Assembly (NCBI GenBank): GCA_900315605.1
Contig: OMZU01000019.1
Span: forward strand, 1 to 64,000
Source of the DNA: an uncultured Eubacteriales bacterium
GTDB lineage: Bacteria > Bacillota > Clostridia > Oscillospirales > Acutalibacteraceae
DNA: 64,000 bases
Direction: 5' to 3'
The position numbers and the translations under genes are program-made. The notes below the pieces were generated by a model. The model saw nothing but the letters and a program-made list of their open reading frames with translations, was not told the origin of the DNA and ran no database searches. Position 1 is the first letter of the stretch. Every line of letters begins with the position of its first letter. Shown in pieces: positions 1 to 9,044 of this stretch.

Positions 1-100
1 TCCTGTCCTTGATCTATACACAATTTCAAGTATATCACGTGGAGCAACGTGACTTTTCTTTTTATTCAATTTTTACCCACTGGTTCTATGGAAGAGCCTA

Positions 101-149
101 AAATATGTGCGTTTCGGTGGTATCAAGACGGCTTGAGGCGCATATATTT
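101..149 (+). promoter_or_regulatory. pnp leader hairpin
   Basis: The arms at 101-111 and 139-149 pair over 11 positions with one G-U pair. A smaller TCAAG/CTTGA hairpin sits inside the loop (123-127 with 132-136). It lies 60 bases ahead of the pnp start. In enterobacteria a pnp leader stem is the target of RNase III/PNPase autocontrol; that this stem does the same here is inference. Confidence 0.45.
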
Positions 150-208
150 TATTGCTAAATCAGCGTGAAATCCTGTTTGAAGATATATTTTTAGAAAGGA
201 TTTTACCA

Positions 209-2407
209 ATGAACAGTTTAATGACATTTGACAAGTACAGGGTTTTTGAAACCGAGTTCGCAGGAAGAAAGCTTACGGTCGAGACCGGAAAGATGACTCA
301 GCTTGCCAACGGCGCGTGCCTTGTAAAATACGGCGACACAACAGTTCACGTTGCCGTTACCGCTTCGGCAAAGCCCAGAGAGGGAGTTGACTTCTTCCCG
401 CTTTCTGTTGACTATGAAGAGAAGCTCTATTCCGTGGGCAGGATCCCCGGCTCTTATCTTAAAAGAGAGGGCAGACCCAGCGAACACGCTATTCTTACCA
501 GCCGCGTGATCGACCGCCCGATCCGTCCGCTCTTTGACAAGAGCATGAGAAATGACGTTTCAATCGTCTGCACCGTAATGAGCGTTGATCCGGATTGTCA
601 GCCGGAGATCATCGCAATGATCGGTGCGTCGATCGCTATTTCGATTTCCGACGTTCCGTGGAACGGTCCTATTTCGGGCTGCTCTGTGGGCATGATCGAC
701 GGCGAATTTATTATCAACCCCAACGAGGAGCAGAGAAAGCTCTCAAAAATGTCTACCACCGTTGCTTCCACAAGCGAGAGAATCGCTATGATCGAGGCAG
801 GCGCAGACTGCGTTTCGGACGAGGATATGTACAACGCTATTATGGCAGGTCACGAGGCGAACCAGTCTATTATTAAATTTATCAACGAAATCAAGGACGA
901 GATCGGCAAGCCCAAGTTTGAGTTTGAAAGCCTTGAGCCGGCTGCCGAGATGTTTGAAGCTATCAAGGCTTTTGCCGAGGAGGACGTTAAGGCGGCTCTC
1001 GATACAGACGACAAGACCGTTCGTGACGAAAGACTCAAGCCTATCTATGAGGCGGTCCACGAGAAGTTTGACGAGCTTTATCCCGAGCAGGAGGCTGCTA
1101 TCGACGAGTGCCTCTACAAAACTCAGAAGTATATCGTTCGCCGCTGGCTGCTTGACGAGCAAAAGCGTGTTGACGGCAGAGGAATGGATGATATCCGTCC
1201 GCTCGCTTCCGAGGTTGCGGTGCTTCCGAGGGTTCACGGCTCGGGAATGTTCACCAGAGGTCAGACTCAGGTGCTCACTGTTGCCACTCTCGGTCCGGTT
1301 TCCGACAAGCAGCTGCTTGACGGAATCGACGGCGAAACAGAAAAAAGGTATATCCATCACTATAACTTCCCAAGCTATTCTGTGGGCGAGACCAAGCCGA
1401 GCAGAGGCCCGGGAAGAAGAGAGATCGGTCACGGTGCTCTTGCAGAGCGCGCGCTTGTTCCGGTAATTCCGTCGGTTGAGGACTTCCCATACGCTCTCAG
1501 ACTTGTGAGCGAGGTGCTTTCCTCAAACGGTTCGACCTCTCAGGGCTCGATCTGCGGCTCTACGCTCGCGCTTATGGACGCCGGCGTTCCGATCAAGGCT
1601 CCGGTTGCAGGTATTTCCTGCGGTCTTATCACCGAGGGCGAGCGTTGGATGACAATGGTCGATATCCAGGGCTTGGAGGACTTCTTCGGCGACATGGACT
1701 TTAAGGTTGCCGGAACTCACGAGGGCATCACCGCGATCCAGATGGATCTGAAAATCAGCGGCCTTACTCCCGAAATGATTAAGGAAGCTCTTGAAAAGAC
1801 CCACAAGGCAAGAATCTTTATCCTTGACGAGGTTATGCTCAAGGCTATCGACAAGCCCAGAGAGGAGCTTTCGCCTTATGCTCCCAAGATGTTCACGACC
1901 ACTATCCCTGCCGACAAGATCAGCGAGGTCATCGGCAAGAGCGGCAAGGTCATCAAGGAGATCCAGGCTGAGTGCGAGGTCAAGATCGACATTGAAGAGG
2001 ACGGCGAGCTCGGACAGGTATTCGTTGCCGGACTTGACACCGATAAGTGTAAGAGAGCGATCGAGATCATCAATACTATCGCCGTTGACCCCGAGCCGGG
2101 TGCCATGTATCTGGGCAAGGTTACAAGGATCATGGACTTTGGCGCGTTTGTTGAGATCGCTCCGGGCAAGGAAGGACTTGTTCACGTTTCTCAGCTTGAC
2201 GTTAAGCGCACAGACAAGGTTACGGATGTTGTGAACGTTGGAGATATCATCCGCGTTAAGGTCATGGAGATCGACGACAAGGGCAGACTGAATCTTTCGC
2301 GCCGTCAGGTGCTGATCGATGTTGACGGTCTTGTTCCGGAGAATGACGACAATGACAAGCCGGCTCGTCCGCGCCGCCCAAGAAGAGATTTTAACCGCAG
2401 AAAATAA
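209..2407 (+). CDS. pnp: Polynucleotide phosphorylase
   Basis: 732-residue 3'-5' phosphorolytic exoribonuclease of mRNA decay and RNA quality control, cytosolic and trimeric in the known family. The order of domains is the classic one: first RNase PH domain, all-helical linker, second RNase PH domain (about residues 330-470, with a GETKPSRGPGRREIGHG stretch), a KH domain carrying the GxxG loop in EVIGKSGKVIKEIQ near residue 570, an S1 domain from about 630 (GKVTRIMDFGAFVEI), and a short basic Arg/Pro tail. The ATG at 209 is preferred over an in-frame TTG at 152, because AGAAAGGA lies 8 bases before it and family homology starts just after it. The usual rpsO neighbour would lie to the left of the window. 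Confidence 0.98.
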   Translation: MNSLMTFDKYRVFETEFAGRKLTVETGKMTQLANGACLVKYGDTTVHVAVTASAKPREGVDFFPLSVDYEEKLYSVGRIPGSYLKREGRPSEHAILTSRVIDRPIRPLFDKSMRNDVSIVCTVMSVDPDCQPEIIAMIGASIAISISDVPWNGPISGCSVGMIDGEFIINPNEEQRKLSKMSTTVASTSERIAMIEAGADCVSDEDMYNAIMAGHEANQSIIKFINEIKDEIGKPKFEFESLEPAAEMFEAIKAFAEEDVKAALDTDDKTVRDERLKPIYEAVHEKFDELYPEQEAAIDECLYKTQKYIVRRWLLDEQKRVDGRGMDDIRPLASEVAVLPRVHGSGMFTRGQTQVLTVATLGPVSDKQLLDGIDGETEKRYIHHYNFPSYSVGETKPSRGPGRREIGHGALAERALVPVIPSVEDFPYALRLVSEVLSSNGSTSQGSICGSTLALMDAGVPIKAPVAGISCGLITEGERWMTMVDIQGLEDFFGDMDFKVAGTHEGITAIQMDLKISGLTPEMIKEALEKTHKARIFILDEVMLKAIDKPREELSPYAPKMFTTTIPADKISEVIGKSGKVIKEIQAECEVKIDIEEDGELGQVFVAGLDTDKCKRAIEIINTIAVDPEPGAMYLGKVTRIMDFGAFVEIAPGKEGLVHVSQLDVKRTDKVTDVVNVGDIIRVKVMEIDDKGRLNLSRRQVLIDVDGLVPENDDNDKPARPRRPRRDFNRRK

Positions 2408-2430
2408 TTGCTTTTGATTTAGGAGGAAAT

Positions 2431-3345
2431 ATGCCGGGAATTGTTGGATTGACGATTTTGGGAATAATTCTGTTTATTATTCTTATTGTTATCATAAGAA
2501 ATGTAAAAATCGTTCCGCAGGCGCACGCCTATGTTATTGAAAGACTGGGCGCGTACAATGCGACATGGGGAACAGGACTTCACCTTAAGATCCCGTTTAT
2601 TGACAGGATCTCAAAGAAGGTTTCACTCAAGGAGCAGGTTGTGGATTTTCCGCCTCAGCCGGTTATCACAAGAGATAACGTTACAATGCAGATCGACACC
2701 GTTGTTTATTTTGAGATCACCGATCCCAAGCTCTACACCTACGGTGTTGAGTATCCGCTGAGTGCGATCGAAAATCTTACGGCGACTACCCTGAGAAACA
2801 TCATCGGCGACTTGGAGCTTGACAACACCCTGACGTCGAGAGATACTATCAACGACAAAATCAGGATCATTCTTGACGAGGCTACCGACGCTTGGGGAAT
2901 CAAGGTTATCCGCGTTGAGCTGAAAAACATCCTTCCTCCGCGTGAGATCCAAGACGCGATGGAAAAGCAGATGAAGGCTGAGCGTGAACGCCGCGCAAGG
3001 ATCCTTGACGCCGAGGGCGAAAAGAGAAGCCAGATCCTTGTTGCAGAGGGCTTGAAGGAGTCGGCGATTTTGAAGGCTGACGCTGTTAAGGAGCAGAAAA
3101 TCAGAGAAGCGCAGGGTGAAGCGGAAGCGATCCTGACAGTTCAGAAGGCTAACGCCGACGCGCTGAAGATGCTCAACGAAGCTGCGCCCACCGACAAGAT
3201 CATCCAGCTCAAATCGCTTGAGGCATTTGGCAAGGCAGCAGACGGAAAGGCAACAAAAATCATTATCCCATCCGATATCCAGGGTCTTGCCGGCAGCGTA
3301 ACCGCTGTTAAGGAGATTTGGAACGCGGATTCCGAGAAAGAGTAA
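2431..3345 (+). CDS. SPFH/Band 7 (stomatin/QmcA-like) membrane protein
   Basis: 304 residues. A single N-terminal membrane helix (about residues 5-24) is followed by an SPFH domain opening VPQAHAYVIERLGAY, then a long charged, heptad-like helix rich in A, E and K (about 180-260) and a conserved end carrying the IQLKSLEAF-type segment. This is the paraslipin/QmcA branch of SPFH proteins, which form ring-shaped oligomers on lipid microdomains and often scaffold proteases. It follows pnp by 23 bases with a strong AGGAGG site. No NfeD-type partner gene is next to it, so its client cannot be named from context. Confidence 0.9.
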   Translation: MPGIVGLTILGIILFIILIVIIRNVKIVPQAHAYVIERLGAYNATWGTGLHLKIPFIDRISKKVSLKEQVVDFPPQPVITRDNVTMQIDTVVYFEITDPKLYTYGVEYPLSAIENLTATTLRNIIGDLELDNTLTSRDTINDKIRIILDEATDAWGIKVIRVELKNILPPREIQDAMEKQMKAERERRARILDAEGEKRSQILVAEGLKESAILKADAVKEQKIREAQGEAEAILTVQKANADALKMLNEAAPTDKIIQLKSLEAFGKAADGKATKIIIPSDIQGLAGSVTAVKEIWNADSEKE

Positions 3346-3348
3346 TCA

Positions 3349-3374
3349 AGGGAACCTCTAAAAATTCTCTGCCG
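3349..3374. repeat. Decayed copy of the AGGGCACCTCTAAAAATTC element end
   Basis: AGGGAACCTCTAAAAATTC matches the 20-bp terminal repeat of the intact element at 48869-49018 apart from one base. No clean matching right end is present before the terminator at 3471, so this looks like a remnant. Confidence 0.5.
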
Positions 3375-3470
3375 CGCATAAGCACGACATCGGATAATTA
3401 GAGACTCCATACAGGAAATGATCGTTACCGTCGGCATTTCTGCCGATGCGGAAAGAAAATAGAGTGTTCG

Positions 3471-3505
3471 GTTCCCAACTGTTTTTTGGTTGGGAACTGT
3501 TTTTA
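3471..3505 (+). terminator. Rho-independent terminator after the SPFH gene
   Basis: GTTCCCAAC (3471-3479) pairs perfectly with GTTGGGAAC (3489-3497) and is followed by TGTTTTT. It ends just before the next gene, so that gene's own promoter is not obvious. Confidence 0.85.
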
Positions 3506-3513
3506 GGGTAGAT

Positions 3514-4953
3514 ATGAACATTTTATACATACTTTGGTTTTTTGTTATTTTTTCTTTTTTCGGCTGGGGGTTCAACGTCGGAAGGAATCTTATCAACGAG
3601 GGCAGGTTTTATAACAAGGGCTTTTTGACCTCGCCGTTTTGTCCGACCTACGGAATATGCGGAGTTTTGTGCTGCATTGTGCTGACCGTTTTGCCGCAGG
3701 ATAATTTTATTATTTTTATATGCAGCTCGATCCTGTTTTCGCTGCTTTCGGTGATAATCGGTATGATAACCGAAAAGCTTATCGGCTGCAAGCCGTGGGA
3801 CTACAGCGATCAGCTTTCAAGCCTGGGCAGCTATATTACGATCCCCTATGCCTTGCTTTTGGGCGTGCTGGGCTTGTTCCTCAACGCGGTTATGATACCG
3901 CTTTTGAAAATGCTGATCGACCTGATCCCGTTCACGATCAGCCTGATCGTGGTGCTGTCGCTCTGCTTTATTATTTTGGTTGACTATGTGCTGTCGATCG
4001 TTACCGCGATCCGCTTGAAGCACAGAATAAAAAGCCTGAGCGGAGTTCTTGAAATGCTCGACGGAGAGGTTTCTCCCGAGAAGATCAGGGAGCTTGAAGA
4101 AAACTACAACAAGCTGTTCACCGAAAACATCCTTCGCCGCAGACTTGCCTCGGCGTTCCCCGAGCTCAAACGCTCTGCGTATGTAAAGCAGGTCGCCGAC
4201 AAGCTTGACGAGATCAAGCAGGACAACATGAAGGAGTATACTCAGGTTTTTGAAAACAAGGACGAAAAGCCCTTTGCTTTCGGACTTTGCTTTACAAAGC
4301 TGTTTTGGCTGTTTTTGATCGGGTCGTTTATCGGCACGCTGATGGAAACGGTTTGGGCGTTGATTTTTGAAGGACATTTTGAAATGCGCGTCGGAATGGT
4401 TTACGGACCGTTTATCCCGGTCTACGGAGGCGGAGCCTGCTTCTTGACCGTGGCGTTATACAAGCTCTACAAAATGAGCGACACGCTGATTTTTGTTATC
4501 AGCGCGGTGGTGGGAGCTTCGTTCGAGTATTTTTGCTCGTGGTTTCAGGAGACGATGTTCGGAACGGTCTCGTGGGATTACAGCGACACGCCGTTTAACC
4601 TCAACGGAAGAACAAATCTTATGTTCGCGCTGATTTGGGGCTTTTTGGGGCTTGTTTGGGTGCGATATCTTTATCCGTTCGCCGCAAAGCTGATTGAAAA
4701 GATCCCCCGAAAAACAGGCTCGATAATCACGCTCGCGCTGGTGGTGTTTATGATCTTGGACACATTTATGACGATCAGCGCGGTGATAAGATGGCAGTCA
4801 AGAATAGACAACAATCCTCCGGCACACGCGCTGGATGTTTATCTTGACAAGCATTTTGGGGACGAAAAAATGGAGTTTTTGTTCCCGCATATGACAAACA
4901 TTGACGATAAAGAAAAAACGTCCGAAACGGCAACGGCGGATACAGTGAATTGA
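3514..4953 (+). CDS. Double CmpB-type (putative ABC transporter permease) membrane protein
   Basis: 479 residues built as two related membrane halves. Each carries the features of the family usually annotated 'putative ABC-transporter type IV' (CmpB): FFGW near the N-terminus, LTSPFCPTYGICG in the first half and the matching GMVYGPFIPVYGGG in the second, and a W-D-Y-S motif in each (KPWDYSDQ and VSWDYSDT). About eight to ten membrane helices; a soluble, charged middle of about 80 residues (185-265) separates the halves. The start is ATG 3514; an earlier TTG at 3490 lies inside the terminator stem. No ATPase gene is adjacent, so a transport role is only a family-name inference. Confidence 0.75.
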   Translation: MNILYILWFFVIFSFFGWGFNVGRNLINEGRFYNKGFLTSPFCPTYGICGVLCCIVLTVLPQDNFIIFICSSILFSLLSVIIGMITEKLIGCKPWDYSDQLSSLGSYITIPYALLLGVLGLFLNAVMIPLLKMLIDLIPFTISLIVVLSLCFIILVDYVLSIVTAIRLKHRIKSLSGVLEMLDGEVSPEKIRELEENYNKLFTENILRRRLASAFPELKRSAYVKQVADKLDEIKQDNMKEYTQVFENKDEKPFAFGLCFTKLFWLFLIGSFIGTLMETVWALIFEGHFEMRVGMVYGPFIPVYGGGACFLTVALYKLYKMSDTLIFVISAVVGASFEYFCSWFQETMFGTVSWDYSDTPFNLNGRTNLMFALIWGFLGLVWVRYLYPFAAKLIEKIPRKTGSIITLALVVFMILDTFMTISAVIRWQSRIDNNPPAHALDVYLDKHFGDEKMEFLFPHMTNIDDKEKTSETATADTVN

Positions 4954-4965
4954 TTGGTGATAAAA

Positions 4966-5796
4966 ATGAGTTACGCTGATGAATTATTCATATCAAATTG
5001 CAATGAGATTTTTAACAACGGTTTTTCCGATGAAAACTGCAACGTAAGACCGCGCTGGGAGGACAATACCCCGGCTCATACGATCAAGGCGTTCGGGATA
5101 ACGAACCGTTATGACCTTCAAAAGGAATTTCCGGTCATGACGCTGAGAAAGACTTATTTTAAGAGCTGCGTTGACGAGCTGCTTTGGATCTGGCAAAAAA
5201 AATCCAACAACGTCAACGAGCTTGGCAGTCATATCTGGGATTCGTGGGCGGATGAAAACGGCTCGATCGGCAAGGCGTACGGCTATCAGCTTTCGGTCAA
5301 GCACAAATACCGCGAGGGCGAGTTTGACCAGGTTGACAGGATATTGTACGATTTGAAGCACAATCCCGAGTCGCGGCGCATTATTTCAAATATCTACAAC
5401 CACAGCGACCTGTCGGAGATGAATCTTTATCCCTGCGCATACAGCGTTACGCTGAACGTTACGGGCGACAGGCTTAATATGATCTTGAACCAACGCTCTC
5501 AGGATATGCTGGTTGCCAACAACTGGAACGTCTGCCAGTATGCGGTTTTGCTGCATATGTTCGCGCAGGTCTCAAATCTAAAGGCAGGCGAGCTGCTTCA
5601 TGTTATTGCCGACGCGCATATATATGACAGGCACGTTCCCATGGTAAAGGAGCTGTTGTCGCTGGAGCCTTATCCTGCGCCAAAGCTTTGGATCAATCCG
5701 GATATCAAGGATTTTTATGCTTTTACGGTTGACGATTTTAAGCTGGTTGACTATAAGTGCCATGAGTTTAACAAAAAAATTCCTGTTGCTGTTTAA
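4966..5796 (+). CDS. thyA: Thymidylate synthase
   Basis: 276 residues, normal length. It makes dTMP from dUMP using methylene-tetrahydrofolate. The catalytic cysteine lies in LYPCAYSV; the downstream signature QRSQDMLVANNWNVCQYA and the HIYDRHV stretch bind substrate. An ATG at 4966 with GGTGAT just ahead is preferred over the in-frame TTG at 4954, which directly follows the previous stop. Twelve bases separate it from the DHFR gene, the natural partner that regenerates the folate it oxidises. Confidence 0.97.
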   Translation: MSYADELFISNCNEIFNNGFSDENCNVRPRWEDNTPAHTIKAFGITNRYDLQKEFPVMTLRKTYFKSCVDELLWIWQKKSNNVNELGSHIWDSWADENGSIGKAYGYQLSVKHKYREGEFDQVDRILYDLKHNPESRRIISNIYNHSDLSEMNLYPCAYSVTLNVTGDRLNMILNQRSQDMLVANNWNVCQYAVLLHMFAQVSNLKAGELLHVIADAHIYDRHVPMVKELLSLEPYPAPKLWINPDIKDFYAFTVDDFKLVDYKCHEFNKKIPVAV

Positions 5797-5808
5797 GGGG
5801 CTGAGATT

Positions 5809-6726
5809 ATGAAGCTGATTGCTGCGGTCGATTCAAAATGGGGAATAGGCAAGGACGGTGAGCTGCTGACTTCGATCCCGGAGGATATGAAGTTTTTCAG
5901 AGAAACCACGAGAAATCATGTGCTGGTCATGGGGTATAATACGCTGCTTTCGTTCCCGAACGGTCAGCCGCTAAGGGGCAGACTGAATATCACGGTTTCG
6001 TCCAAGCCGGACAGACGCGCTGCCGGCTGTATCGTCTGCGGCGGCACGGAACAGCTTATGGATCTTTTGAGGGAGTTTGCCTCCGATGATGTTTTTGTGA
6101 TTGGCGGCGGACGGATATATAATCAGCTTCTGCCGTATTGCAGCACAGCGTATATCACCAAAATGGACTTTGACGGCGGAGCGGATACGTTTATGCCGAA
6201 TATCGACGAGCTCGGTTCGTGGGAAGCGGTGAGCGAAAGCGAGTGCAAGACCCACGACGGGATAGATTTCAGGTTTGTTGAGTATCGCAACCACGAGGTC
6301 AAGCCGATTGGTTTTACTGCGGCGTGCCCGGATATGTCGGCGTATTTTAAGAATAAAAGCGTCCTTTTCAAACTGGCTGATTTTGGAGACAAAAGAGGAA
6401 GCGAGAGCGAAAAAAGCTATTTTGCCGAGCTGAAAGATTTGCTGCGCGCATATTTTAAGCCGCTGGAAAAAGGCTTTACTTCCGCAGACGTTTCACGGTT
6501 TGAGGAAGAACGCGAGAAATCAAAAAAATCCCTTGAAGAATATTTGCGCGATAAGCGTTTTGTTGCCTCGGAAGAGGATTTTGAGAGCTTGTTTAAAAAA
6601 TATGATTCCGATAAAGAATTAAAATATTCTGAAGTTCGGGTCGATAAGGAAGAACTCGAAGGCTTTGAACAGAGCTTGAGTTCGGATTCGGCGCACCCGA
6701 TCATTACTGAAATATTTAATGTTTAA
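5809..6726 (+). CDS. Dihydrofolate reductase with a long unexplained C-terminal extension
   Basis: 305 residues; about 160 is usual for DHFR. Residues 1-160 are recognisable: IAAVDSKWGIGKDGELL, then PEDMKFF (the usual catalytic acidic position), the nucleotide-binding MGYNTLLSFP (family MGRKTWESIP) and VFVIGGGRIYNQLLP. It reduces dihydrofolate to tetrahydrofolate for the ThyA encoded immediately upstream. Residues from about 165 to 305 match nothing I recognise; they are rich in E, K and S and predicted helical, with no membrane segment. The extension is continuous with the reductase frame and ends at a good terminator. dfrA/folA would be the usual symbol; I leave it empty because of the odd architecture. 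Confidence 0.9.
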   Translation: MKLIAAVDSKWGIGKDGELLTSIPEDMKFFRETTRNHVLVMGYNTLLSFPNGQPLRGRLNITVSSKPDRRAAGCIVCGGTEQLMDLLREFASDDVFVIGGGRIYNQLLPYCSTAYITKMDFDGGADTFMPNIDELGSWEAVSESECKTHDGIDFRFVEYRNHEVKPIGFTAACPDMSAYFKNKSVLFKLADFGDKRGSESEKSYFAELKDLLRAYFKPLEKGFTSADVSRFEEEREKSKKSLEEYLRDKRFVASEEDFESLFKKYDSDKELKYSEVRVDKEELEGFEQSLSSDSAHPIITEIFNV

Positions 6727-6735
6727 AAAACTTTG

Positions 6736-6771
6736 GCATCTGTGGCATGTTTCTTGCCATAGGTGCTTTTT
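6736..6771 (+). terminator. Terminator after thyA-DHFR
   Basis: GCATCTGTGGCA (6736-6747) pairs with TGCCATAGGTGC (6755-6766) with two G-U pairs, followed by five T. Confidence 0.85.
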
Positions 6772-6845
6772 GTTTGGATTTTGGAGCAGGGGGGCTTTTG
6801 TGAAGATGTTTTGCCTTCGGACGGATTAAAAATGTCCATTCGCTA

Positions 6846-6874
6846 TTGAAAAAAACTTGATTATCCTATATAAT
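6846..6874 (+). promoter_or_regulatory. Sigma-A promoter of the purine operon
   Basis: TTGAAA (6846-6851), a 17-base spacer and TATAAT (6869-6874), 34 bases before purE. AAAGGAG precedes the start codon. I saw no purine riboswitch and no PurR-box pair in this short leader. Confidence 0.85.
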
Positions 6875-6907
6875 ATAATTGGTATTTTGTAAACAAAGGA
6901 GCTTATT

Positions 6908-7405
6908 ATGAAAAAGGTTGCTATTATTATGGGATCGGACAGTGATTTTCCGGTCGTATCAAAGGCTGTAAAAAAGCTAAAGGAATTCGGCGTTGAGTTT
7001 GAAGTCCACGTTATGAGCGCGCACAGGACTCCCGACGCTGCTATTGAGTTTTCGGCAAACGCCAAGAGCAACGGCTTTGGCGTTATCATCGCAGCCGCAG
7101 GCATGGCGGCTCACCTTGCAGGCGTGCTTGCCGCAAAGACCACACTTCCGGTCATCGGCATTCCCTGCAAGTCGGCTCAGCTCGACGGCATGGACGCGCT
7201 TCTTGCCACGGTTATGATGCCGACCGGTATCCCGGTTGCTACCGTTGCTGTTGACGGAGCGGCAAACGCGGCGATTTTGGCAGTTGAGATGCTCGCGCTT
7301 TCGGACGATTCGCTCGCCGAAAAGCTTGAGCAGATGAAAAAAGATATGGAAAACGGCGTTGCCGAAAAAGACAAGGCAATGCAGGCTAAGGTGGCGGAGC
7401 TTTGA
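6908..7405 (+). CDS. purE: 5-(carboxyamino)imidazole ribonucleotide mutase
   Basis: 165 residues, the size of class I PurE, which moves the carboxylate of N5-CAIR to give CAIR (step 6 of de novo purine synthesis). Signatures seen: IIMGSDSDFPVV at the N-terminus, the catalytic-histidine stretch VMSAHRTPD, AAAGMAAHLAGV and VIGIPCKS. First gene of the cluster; its end overlaps purF. Class I PurE normally needs PurK, which is not in this window. Confidence 0.97.
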   Translation: MKKVAIIMGSDSDFPVVSKAVKKLKEFGVEFEVHVMSAHRTPDAAIEFSANAKSNGFGVIIAAAGMAAHLAGVLAAKTTLPVIGIPCKSAQLDGMDALLATVMMPTGIPVATVAVDGAANAAILAVEMLALSDDSLAEKLEQMKKDMENGVAEKDKAMQAKVAEL

Positions 7406-8856
7406 TTAAAAAGAATTACGTTGATATCGACATAAAAAAGGATAAGGCTGTTGACGAGTGCGGAGTTTTTGGGATTTACAGAAACGACGAGGATATAAAT
7501 TCCGTTGAGATCGTGACAGACGCGCTCTACGGCTTGCAGCACAGAGGTCAGGAAAGCGCGGGAATAACCGTGAATACCGACGGCGAAATGGCGACTGTTA
7601 AGGAGCTTGGAATGGTTTCCGAGGTGTTTAACGAAAAAGCCCTGAAACGCCTGAACAACGGCAAGATAGCGGTGGGTCACGTTAGAAACACCTCGAGCGA
7701 AAGCCTTGACAAGGCGTCAAATCAGCCGCTCGTTATGAGATACATCGAGGGCTCGATCGCGATCGCCTCAAACGGAGCTGTGACTAATTTCCCCGATATA
7801 CGCAGGGAGCTTGAACTGGGCGGAGCAATTTTTCAGTCCAATTCCGACGCGGAGCTTATGGCTTATGTCATTGCGACCGAAAGATGCACCGCCGACAGCT
7901 TGGAGGAATCGGTGCTCAGGGCAATGGACAAGCTCGACGGAGCCTATTCCACGGTCATCTGCGGACCCTCAAGACTTATCGGCTTTAGGGACAGGCACGG
8001 CTTTAGACCGCTGTGCATAGGAAAGCTCAAAAACAGCTGGCTGATCTCTTCGGAAAGCTGCGTTTTTGACAGCGTTGGGGCAAAATTTGTCCGCGACGTT
8101 GAGCCGGGCGAGATGGTCGTGATCGACGAGACCGGCTTCAAAAGCTTTATGGCTGAGCGAAAGTCAAACCAGTCGCTTTGCCTGTTTGAGTTCGTTTATA
8201 CTGCGCGTCCGGACAGCGAGATTGACGGCGCGTCAGTCCATGCGGTCCGCTTTAGGTCGGGAGAAAGACTTTTTGAGGAGTATCCGATCGAGGCTGATAT
8301 GGTTTGCGGCGTTCCCGATTCGGGGATCATTGCCGCCGAGGGCTATGCGCGCGCCTCGGGAATCCCGTTTGGTCTGGGCTTTATGAAAAACAAGTTTATT
8401 ACAAAGTCGATAGGCACGGGCAAGGACAAGCTGTACCGCCTGATGGCGACAAGGCTTACGGTGCTCAAAAACTATGTTGAGGGCAAGCGCGTGATAATTA
8501 TTGACGATTCGATCATCCGCGGCGAGACCTCAAAGCATATTGTCAGGCTGATGAGAGAAGCCGGCGCGGTCGAGGTACACATGCTTGTTGCTTCTCCGCC
8601 GCTGAGACATCAGTGCTATTTCGGCGTTGATTTGCGCGACAAAGAGAGCATGATCGCAAACGACCGCGAGCCGGATGAGATCAAAGAGCTTATCGGTGCG
8701 GATTCGCTCGGTTATCTCAGCCTTGATGGACTGAGAAAAATCGCCGGCAGCGCAGGCGTTGAGCTTTGCGACGGCTGCTTCAGCGGAGAATACAACGCTT
8801 CTGTTCCCACAAAGTTCTTTGTGGACAAATACGCGCAAAAGATCGGAAATCAGTGA
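7402..8856 (+). CDS. purF: Amidophosphoribosyltransferase (Fe-S, propeptide type)
   Basis: 484 residues. Commits PRPP and glutamine to phosphoribosylamine (step 1). The catalytic Cys is residue 20 in DECGVFGIY, so a 19-residue propeptide must be removed, as in the Bacillus subtilis enzyme. Cysteines fitting the 4Fe-4S cluster are visible in SLCLFEF, HQCYFG and ELCDGC. The phosphoribosyl-binding loop is in VIIIDDSIIRGETS. The start is a TTG overlapping the purE stop by four bases, implying translational coupling. Confidence 0.95.
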   Translation: MIKKNYVDIDIKKDKAVDECGVFGIYRNDEDINSVEIVTDALYGLQHRGQESAGITVNTDGEMATVKELGMVSEVFNEKALKRLNNGKIAVGHVRNTSSESLDKASNQPLVMRYIEGSIAIASNGAVTNFPDIRRELELGGAIFQSNSDAELMAYVIATERCTADSLEESVLRAMDKLDGAYSTVICGPSRLIGFRDRHGFRPLCIGKLKNSWLISSESCVFDSVGAKFVRDVEPGEMVVIDETGFKSFMAERKSNQSLCLFEFVYTARPDSEIDGASVHAVRFRSGERLFEEYPIEADMVCGVPDSGIIAAEGYARASGIPFGLGFMKNKFITKSIGTGKDKLYRLMATRLTVLKNYVEGKRVIIIDDSIIRGETSKHIVRLMREAGAVEVHMLVASPPLRHQCYFGVDLRDKESMIANDREPDEIKELIGADSLGYLSLDGLRKIAGSAGVELCDGCFSGEYNASVPTKFFVDKYAQKIGNQ

Positions 8857-8910
8857 TTTCATATACAACATACAACTTAAGGATTTAGAGGTTCCTTAAA
8901 GTTAAAGTCG

Positions 8911-8980
8911 TAGGGGCGCACCCGTGTGTGCGCCCTAGAAGCCATTGTGTTTTGAGGGCGCACACATGGGTACGCCCCTA
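8911..8980. repeat. GGGCGCAC palindromic element (family A), copy 1
   Basis: TAGGGGCGCACCC... at 8911 and its inverted counterpart ...GGGTACGCCCCTA ending at 8980 form outer arms. Each half is itself a hairpin (GGGCGCAC with GTGCGCCC). Similarity with the copy at 63819-63889 continues outside on both sides (about 8893-9010). It lies between purF and purM in the operon leader, 64 bases before the purM start. Confidence 0.85.
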
Positions 8981-9044
8981 CATAGTTAAGGTTCCCGATC
9001 GTTCTTAAGTTGTTGGCAACAAACACATTTGACGGAGGATTACA

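Noticed and set aside
743..2185. Long open frames antisense to pnp
   Set aside because: They follow from pnp codon bias, have no ribosome sites and look like no known protein. The same reasoning removes the many antisense frames in the purine, ATPase and radical SAM genes.
6727..6907. Purine riboswitch or PurR box before purE
   Set aside because: After the thyA-DHFR terminator only about 75 bases remain to the promoter and 33 after it; no aptamer-like core could be found.
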